Shown here: piece after piece, positions 51,093-51,701 of the stretch
Position numbering within the stretch: position 1 is the first letter of the stretch
How the letters are laid out: the number at the start of each line of letters is the position of its first letter
Origin: Spirochaetales bacterium
Lineage (GTDB): Bacteria; Spirochaetota; Spirochaetia; DSM-27196; Salinispiraceae
Length of the DNA stretch: 51,701 nucleotides
Assembly: GCA_009991955.1 (NCBI GenBank)
Contig: JAACWS010000025.1
Span: forward strand, 1 to 51,701
Direction: 5' to 3'
Notes under the pieces: model-generated
What the model saw: the letters and a program-made list of their open reading frames with translations, nothing else
Database searches by the model: none
What the model was told of the DNA's origin: nothing
Position numbers and translations under genes: made by a program

Positions 51093-51701
51093 ATGTTTAA
51101 TCGTTATATTTATCCCCAAGTACTTGAGGCTCCCTCCAATACACCTTTCGTGCTCATTCATGGGCCAAGGCAAAGTGGAAAAACAACCTTAGCAAAAATG
51201 GTCGGCGATACAAAAGGATTTCATTACGGGCGCCTCTAAAAACCTTTATTCTTAATCGCCCCCACATTCTTAAGTCGTTGCGGTGCAACGACCAACTTTG
51301 CCAGAAAAATAGATTTTAGAGGCACCCATTACTTTAGCTTTGATAACGACGTTCTTCGGGCCGCAGCCCAAGCAGATCCAGTTGGGTTTGTCGCAGATTT
51401 GCCACCCAAGTCGATTATCGATGAGGTTCAAAGGGTGCCGGGGATATTCACATCCCTAAAGATGGCAATCGATGATGATAGGGCTCCTGGTCGGTTTATT
51501 TTGGCTGGGTCTGCAAATGTACTTTTGGTCCCACGATTGTCCGACTCCCTAGCTGGTAGAATAGAAATTCTACGTCTTCATCCACTTTCCCAGGCAGAAG
51601 TGGCGGGAACCAAGCCGTGGTTTTTAGAAGCCTTGTTTAAAGGAGATCTATCCTCTCGTTCCGAAACAAAGAGGCTCGGCAAAGATTTGGCCGATCGAAT
51701 T
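51093..51701 (+). pseudogene. AAA ATPase (AAA_14/DUF4143) gene interrupted by a 100-bp element
   Basis: The gene starts at ATG 51093 (MFNRYIYPQVLEAPSNTPFV) with P-loop GPRQSGKTT. The frame runs to KGFHY, is broken by the inserted element (51228-51327), and resumes as FSFDNDVLRAAAQADPVGFV, DLPPKSIIDEVQRVP, FILAGSANVLLVPRLSDSLAG and RIEILRLHPLSQAEV, running out of the window. Removing the element and one copy of ATTAC restores an uninterrupted reading frame. The expected product is a small AAA ATPase of the DUF4143 group, often linked to mobile or defence-like loci; its function is unknown. As it stands the protein is truncated at 49 residues. Confidence 0.88.
51228..51327 (+). mobile_element. 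Intact copy (C) of the 100-bp MITE-like element with target duplication
   Basis: Exactly 100 bp with inverted ends GGGCGCCTCTAAAA (51228 on) and TTTTAGAGGCACCC (to 51327), one mismatch in 14. Inside are the blocks TTCTTAATCG and the hairpin GTCGTTGC-GGT-GCAACGAC. Both sides have ATTAC (51223-51227 and 51328-51332), a 5-bp target duplication. No coding capacity, so it must be mobilised by a transposase elsewhere. Confidence 0.85.

Noticed and set aside
1-51701. CRISPR array, prophage or integrated plasmid
   Set aside because: I found no array of regularly spaced repeats, no phage structural or integrase genes, and no replication or conjugation genes.

Overview
The window reads as a chromosomal segment of a free-living or host-associated anaerobic spirochaete (Spirochaetia; inferred from content, not proven). 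The pointers are a MinD/FlhG-like ATPase next to a giant FapA (DUF342) protein, a 7TM-DISM receptor fused to a cyclase-like domain, a large dCache chemoreceptor, an archaeal/eukaryotic-type prolyl-tRNA synthetase, many exported proteins and lipoproteins together with both Lgt and Lnt, and fermentative enzymes (glycyl-radical enzyme, formate-THF ligase, proton-translocating transhydrogenase). Coding density is high, and most operons are short and frequently divergent or convergent.

Layout. 0-3.5 kb: minus-strand operon of a TSUP permease, a small membrane protein, a HemW-like radical SAM protein and a sugar-ABC ATPase. 3.6-7.1 kb: M29 aminopeptidase, convergent with a 7TM receptor carrying a degenerate cyclase domain. 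7.1-7.8 kb: a decayed iron-containing alcohol dehydrogenase. 7.9-11.5 kb: fhs, a histidine kinase with a Cys4 cluster in its ATP lid, and a DUF1499 lipoprotein. 11.5-14.1 kb: copper efflux operon copA-copZ behind a CsoR-type operator. 14.1-18.2 kb: uracil permease, divergent from a degenerate-kinase-like membrane protein and its lipoprotein partner. 18.2-18.9 kb: tRNA-Arg(CCT), two copies of a roughly 100-bp repeat and a two-hairpin module. 19-23.4 kb: proS and exported or membrane proteins. 23.6-27.8 kb: nagZ and the three-subunit pntAA-pntAB-pntB. 27.9-29.8 kb: HD-GYP protein and the rpmG-rpmB operon (rpmG is only 56 codons). 30-37.2 kb: a DUF4914-like P-loop protein, lnt, a TRIC-type channel and a nitrate/sulfonate-type ABC importer. 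37.3-42.9 kb: small membrane protein, MinD/FlhG-like ATPase, multi-module FapA, lgt. 43-48.6 kb: YjjI-type glycyl-radical enzyme with activase, an HD protein, a chemoreceptor. 48.6-51.7 kb: an acyltransferase pseudogene, a GPH-type sugar symporter, and an AAA/DUF4143 ATPase gene split by a 100-bp insertion element.

Two window-wide patterns stand out. First, genes that begin transcription units commonly have a TATACT-like -10 box ending 6 to 8 nt before the start codon and no Shine-Dalgarno sequence, while genes inside operons usually have AGGAGG-type sites; this implies many leaderless mRNAs. Second, two families of short palindromic repeats occur. One is a 100-bp MITE-like element with terminal inverted repeats and an internal hairpin; the copy at 51228-51327 is flanked by a 5-bp target duplication and interrupts a gene. 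The other has 18-bp arms and lies at 45.3 kb, with a solo arm at 7.9 kb. Several genes are visibly decaying, so the region is under active erosion and element insertion.
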